Assembly (NCBI GenBank): GCA_014376815.1
Contig: JACMQV010000089.1
Location: 1-33,005, forward strand
DNA: 33,005 nucleotides
Direction: 5' to 3'
Source: Cryobacterium sp.
Lineage (GTDB): Bacteria > Actinomycetota > Actinomycetes > Actinomycetales > Microbacteriaceae
Shown here: piece by piece, positions 29,137-33,005 of the stretch
Numbering within the stretch: the stretch's first letter is position 1
How the letters are laid out: each line of letters begins with the position of its first letter
The notes under the pieces: generated by a model
The model's input: only the letters and a program-made list of their open reading frames with translations
Told to the model about the DNA's origin: nothing
The model's database searches: none
Position numbers and translations under genes: made by a program

Positions 29137-30444
29137 GTGACTCTCACCGGCCGGTACGTCGCCCTCGTCGCCCTCGGCGTCGTGCCGATCGTGCTGCTCG
29201 GGCGCACGCCCGGCGCCGCGGCGGCCGTGCTCGGGCTGTGGCTGCTGAGCGTGCTGGCCGTGGGCATCCTCGACCTGACGCTGGCGGGTTCGCCCCGCAC
29301 GCTCTCCGTGTCCCGGAGCCTGCCGGCCCGGGTGCGACTCGGGGAGTCCGTGACGAGCGACCTCTTCCTGACCAACAACGGCTCGCGGGATCTGAGACTG
29401 GTGGTGCGGGATGCCTGGCAGCCGTCCGCCGGCGCCGGGAACAACCGCACCCCGCTGGCCGTCCCGCGCGGCGAACGCCGACTGGTGTCGCTGACGTTGA
29501 CGCCGCTCCGGCGCGGTGAGCGCAGGGTGGAGCAGGTGACCGTGCGCTCGTTCGGGCCCCTCGGCCTGTGGGCGCGGCAGGCGACGCTGCTGGCGCCGGG
29601 GCGCATCCGGGTGCTTCCGCCCTTCAACGCCCGCAAACACCTGCCGTCGCGGATCACCCGGCTCAAGGAACTCGACGGGCGCACCAGCCTCCTGGTGCGC
29701 GGTCAGGGCACCGAATTCGACTCCCTCCGCGAATACGTTCGCGGCGACGACGTTCGGTCCATCGACTGGCGGGCCACGGCCAGGCGGGGCGACACCATGG
29801 TGCGCACCTGGCGGCCCGAACGGGACCGCCGGGTCGTCATCCTCGTGGACAGCGGCCGCACCTCGGCCGCGCGAGTCGACGACGAACCCCGCCTCGACAC
29901 GGCCTTCGAGGCGTCGCTGCTGCTCGCCGCCCTGGCCTCGAGGGCCGGCGACCGGGTCGACTTCATCGCCTACGACCGCCGCACCCGCGGGCGGGTTCAG
30001 GGCGCGCAGGGCGCGGAACTCCTCTCCCGCATGGTCGACGCGATGGCACTGATCGAGCCCGAGCTGATCGAGACGGACTGGTCCGCCGTGCCCGGCCAGG
30101 TGCGCTCGGTCACGACCCAGCGCGCCCTGGTGGTTCTGATCACCTCGATCGATGCCGCCGGCGCCTCGAGCGCGCTGCTCTCCATGCTGCCGCAGCTGAC
30201 CCGCCACCACACCGTCGTCGTGGCATCCGTCACCGACCCCACCACGCTGCAGGCCACCCGCGAACGCGGCACCCGCGAGGAGATCTACCGCGCGGCGGCG
30301 GCGGAACGGGCACTGCTCGACGTGGCCCGCGTGTCAGCGGCCATCCGTCAGCAGGGCGCGGACGTCGTCACCGGTTCGCCCGCGGACCTGCCGCCGGACC
30401 TGGCCGACCGGTACATCGCCCTGAAGGCGGCCGGCCGCCTGTGA
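29137..30444 (+). CDS. DUF58-domain (vWA-like) protein
   Basis: GTG start after MoxR stop. TM pair, then EFDSLREYVRGDDVRSIDWRATARRGDTMVRTWRPERDRRVVILVDSGRTS (DUF58 core). Confidence 0.88.
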   Translation: MTLTGRYVALVALGVVPIVLLGRTPGAAAAVLGLWLLSVLAVGILDLTLAGSPRTLSVSRSLPARVRLGESVTSDLFLTNNGSRDLRLVVRDAWQPSAGAGNNRTPLAVPRGERRLVSLTLTPLRRGERRVEQVTVRSFGPLGLWARQATLLAPGRIRVLPPFNARKHLPSRITRLKELDGRTSLLVRGQGTEFDSLREYVRGDDVRSIDWRATARRGDTMVRTWRPERDRRVVILVDSGRTSAARVDDEPRLDTAFEASLLLAALASRAGDRVDFIAYDRRTRGRVQGAQGAELLSRMVDAMALIEPELIETDWSAVPGQVRSVTTQRALVVLITSIDAAGASSALLSMLPQLTRHHTVVVASVTDPTTLQATRERGTREEIYRAAAAERALLDVARVSAAIRQQGADVVTGSPADLPPDLADRYIALKAAGRL

Positions 30445-30460
30445 CCCGGGGCCTGCCTGC

Positions 30461-31456
30461 CTACGCGGCGTAGATCCGGGTGCTGCCGGCGTCGAATTCT
30501 TCGAGGTCGCCCGTCTCCCCCGCTCGCACCGCCCGGCCGCCGACCACGACCATGTAGGCGAGGAATGCGAGCAGGGCGACGGCCCCGATCCCGATTTTGA
30601 CCGGCCAGGGCCAGGGCGCCGGGGTGACGAAACCCTCGATCACCCCGGACACCAGCAGCACGAACATCAGGCCGATGGCCACCGTGGACAGCGCGCGCGC
30701 GTCCTCGGCCAGTGCCTGGCCCCGGGTGCGGGGCCCCGGAGCGATCCAGGCCCAGAAGATGCGCAGCCCCCCGGCGGCGGCCACGAAGATGGCGGTCAGT
30801 TCGAGCATGCCGTGCGGTGCGATGTAGAGGAAGAAGACGTCCCCCTTGCCGTACGCGAACATGACGGCGGCGGTGATGCCGACGTTCTGCGCGTTCTGCA
30901 GCACGATGTACGGGACGTACACGCCGACAATCCCGAACGCGATGCACTGGGCGGCGATCCAGGCGTTGTTGGTCCAGACCTGGCGGGTGAAGGATGCCGC
31001 CGGGTTCTCGGAGTAGTAGTTCACGAAGTCCTCGTTGACCAGCTTCTGGAGCTGGGCGTCGGAGCCGATGTTGGCGAGAACCTGGGGGTCCTCGGACACC
31101 CAGACCGCGTAGAGGCCGGCCACCACGAACGTGACCAGCGCAACGGCCAGGGTCAGCCAGCGCAGGCGGTACAGGGCAGCCGGCAGCTGCAGCACGAAGA
31201 ACCGCGGGATCTGGGAGACCACGTTGGCCCCCGCGCCCGTGAACCGCAGTCGGGCGCGCGACAGCGCCACCGACAGCCGGTCACCCTGCACGGTCGACCC
31301 GGCGGTGGTCTTGATGGCGGAGAGTTGCGTCGCCCCGGCCTGGTAACGCTCGATCAATTCGTCGGATTGCGCGCCCGAGAGCCGCCGCTGCGAGCCGAGT
31401 TCGGCCAGGCGGTCCCATTCGGCGCGGTGCGCCGCTGAATACGCGTCGAGGTCCAT
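30461..31456 (-). CDS. Stage II sporulation protein M (SpoIIM)-family membrane protein
   Basis: NNAWIAAQCIAFGIVGVYVPYIVLQNAQNVGITAAVMFAYGKGDVFFLYIAPHGMLELTAIFVAAAGGLRIFWAWIAPG. Confidence 0.85.
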   Translation of the reverse strand: MDLDAYSAAHRAEWDRLAELGSQRRLSGAQSDELIERYQAGATQLSAIKTTAGSTVQGDRLSVALSRARLRFTGAGANVVSQIPRFFVLQLPAALYRLRWLTLAVALVTFVVAGLYAVWVSEDPQVLANIGSDAQLQKLVNEDFVNYYSENPAASFTRQVWTNNAWIAAQCIAFGIVGVYVPYIVLQNAQNVGITAAVMFAYGKGDVFFLYIAPHGMLELTAIFVAAAGGLRIFWAWIAPGPRTRGQALAEDARALSTVAIGLMFVLLVSGVIEGFVTPAPWPWPVKIGIGAVALLAFLAYMVVVGGRAVRAGETGDLEEFDAGSTRIYAA

Positions 31457-31473
31457 CTGCTCTAATAGTAGAC

Positions 31474-32328
31474 ATGGTGCAGCCCGCAAATGTGGCCGAT
31501 CACGGCGAGTATCCGCTGAGCGAGTACGAACTCGTCACGGGAGAGGCCGTCGCGCTCGACGTGCGGCCGGCCAGCGTCATCCTGCGTGCTGCGGGCACGA
31601 TCATCGACTGGGTCGCGTATCTGCTGCTCTTCCTGGTCATGGCCTACACCGTCTCGATCCTGGCGGGCGAGGCGCTCGATGAGTCGCTCACCCGCGCCCT
31701 GAGCATCGTGGGGCTGGTCTTCTCCATCCTGATCGTGCCGATGACCGTCGAAACCCTCACCGGAGGGCGATCCCTGGGCAAGCTCGCCATCGGGGCCCGG
31801 ATCGTGCGCGACGACGGCGGAGCCATCCAGCTGCGCCACGCCTTCATCCGCGCGCTGCTGGGCGTGATCGAGATCTACTTCACCTTCGGTGGCCTCGCCG
31901 CGACAACCGCGCTGCTGAACGGCAAGTCGAAGCGCCTGGGCGATCTCCTGGCCGGCACCTACAGCCAGCACGAGCGGGTGCCCCAGCTTCCGGTCGCGGT
32001 GCAGGGGGTGCCGCTCGAACTCGAAACCTGGGCACAGACGGTCGACATCGCGCGGCTCCCCGACCGCCTGTCCCGGCGCGTCTCCCAGTTCCTGAACCAG
32101 GCGTCCAAGCTCACGCCCTCGACCCGGCTGCGCCTGGCCGCCAGCCTGGCCGCCGAGGCTGCCCCCTATGTCTCACCGTTCCCCCCGGTGCCGCCCGAGG
32201 TCTTCCTGGCCGGGGTGGCGGCGGTGCGACGCTCCCGCGAGTTCGCCGCCCTGAACCTGGAGCGGGACCGCCTGGAGCGCCTGCAGCCGGTGCTGCACAG
32301 CCTGCCCCACAACTTCCCGCAGCGCTGA
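31474..32328 (+). CDS. RDD-family membrane protein
   Basis: VRPASVILRAAGTIIDWVAYLLLFLVMAYTV...VETLTGGRSLGKLAIGARIVRDDGGAIQLRHAFIRALLG. Confidence 0.88.
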   Translation: MVQPANVADHGEYPLSEYELVTGEAVALDVRPASVILRAAGTIIDWVAYLLLFLVMAYTVSILAGEALDESLTRALSIVGLVFSILIVPMTVETLTGGRSLGKLAIGARIVRDDGGAIQLRHAFIRALLGVIEIYFTFGGLAATTALLNGKSKRLGDLLAGTYSQHERVPQLPVAVQGVPLELETWAQTVDIARLPDRLSRRVSQFLNQASKLTPSTRLRLAASLAAEAAPYVSPFPPVPPEVFLAGVAAVRRSREFAALNLERDRLERLQPVLHSLPHNFPQR

Positions 32329-32377
32329 TCCCGGCCGCCCGCCGGCATGCTGCCCGCCGCCCGCCGCTCGTTGGCTG

Positions 32378-32563
32378 TCACCCGCTGCCGCTGCCTCGCC
32401 GTCCTTTCGTCCCGGCACGCCCGATGGCACTCTGGAACCGACGAGCCTCCGCGATCAGGACGTCACGCTCAGCGGTGAGGCGCAGGATCTCCTCGTGGGT
32501 CTCGCGAATCGCTTCGAAGTGCGCCCTGAGGGTTGGATCTGTGGTTTTTCGACATTCGTCCAT
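32378..32563 (-). CDS. Small hypothetical coiled-coil protein
   Basis: 61 aa MDECRKTTDPTLRAHFEAIRETHEEILRLTAERDVLIAEARRFQSAIGRAGTKGRRGSGSG; plausible amphipathic helix and basic tail. Confidence 0.45.
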   Translation of the reverse strand: MDECRKTTDPTLRAHFEAIRETHEEILRLTAERDVLIAEARRFQSAIGRAGTKGRRGSGSG

Positions 32564-32748
32564 GGCGCCGACTCTGCCAGGGACCTCCGACACGGGCCTC
32601 GGGTCGCGTGCGTCGTCGCGGCGCAGGTTGTGGCTCCGGGTGCACGTTCTACCGGCGCCGGCTGCCACACGGTGCGCCGCGACGCCCGGCGGGTCCTGCG
32701 GGCCCTGGCACGACACCCTGACACACCCGCGACGCCCGGTAACGCGAG

Positions 32749-32774
32749 AAGGCCACCCCGGGTGGGGTGGCCTT
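32749..32774. terminator. Distal rrn operon terminator hairpin
   Basis: AAGGCCACCCC-GGGT-GGGGTGGCCTT, perfect 11-bp stem. Confidence 0.85.
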
Positions 32775-32824
32775 GTCGCTGTCGTTCACGCCCAGGTGCC
32801 GCGCGGGCGCGGTGGGCGTTAACG

Positions 32825-32856
32825 CAGAATGGCCACCCCTGCGGGTGGCCATTCTG
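32825..32856. terminator. Proximal rrn operon terminator hairpin
   Basis: CAGAATGGCCACCC-CTGC-GGGTGGCCATTCTG, perfect 14-bp stem just downstream of 5S. Confidence 0.9.
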
Positions 32857-32871
32857 GGTCGTGCAAGTTAA

Positions 32872-32988
32872 GTCCGGCGGTGTCCTACTCTCCCACAGGG
32901 TCCCCCCTGCAGTACCATCGGCGCAGAGAGTCTTAGCTTCCGGGTTCGGAATGTGACCGGGCGTTTCCCTCTCGCTATAGCCGCCGAA
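32872..32988 (-). rRNA. rrf: 5S ribosomal RNA (ends approximate)
   Basis: Minus strand: TTTCGGCGGCTATAGCGAGAGGGAAACGCCCGGTCACATTCCGAACCCGGAAGCTAAG...GCGCCGATGGTACTGCAGGGGGGACCCTGTGGGAGAGTAGGACACCGCCGGA. Confidence 0.93.
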
Positions 32989-33005
32989 ACATCTTTCGAT
33001 GAATC

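Overview
High-GC actinobacterial chromosome segment, probably Microbacteriaceae (inferred from protein sequences and gene order). It is mostly a conserved housekeeping and regulatory neighbourhood. Left to right: 3' part of kgd (E2-E1 2-oxoglutarate decarboxylase/dehydrogenase fusion); VOC protein; rsrA/sigR (redox anti-sigma and ECF sigma) divergent from aroA-rsgA; bcp; membrane protein; whiB1 convergent with pdtaS; two membrane/secreted proteins (one DUF5671-like); a SAF/CpaB-like plus CpaE/Ssd-like pair; an HTH (excisionase-like) gene; a possible Sm-like hypothetical; an Rv3235/DUF6459-like protein; the block mtrA-mtrB-lpqB-comF-hpf-secA (all minus); a tightly overlapping operon of membrane protein-DUF4129-DUF4350-MoxR-DUF58, followed by spoIIM-like (convergent) and RDD (divergent from spoIIM); a small coiled-coil hypothetical; and the 3' end of an rRNA operon (5S, minus) with two hairpin terminators. 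No CRISPR array, transposase, prophage or tRNA was recognised. Main leads: (1) two perfect DnaA boxes flanking a convergent pair of poorly characterised genes, one abutting a perfect 16-bp palindrome; (2) an exact GGAAT-N18-GTT SigR-type promoter inside the 5' end of aroA, overlapping a probable leaderless aroA promoter, plus a possible dual-start SigR; (3) the MoxR/DUF58/DUF4129/DUF4350/SpoIIM/RDD membrane module; (4) a long intergenic palindrome upstream of bcp; (5) a CpaE-like protein whose P-loop lysine is arginine. All promoter and operator calls are by eye and untested.
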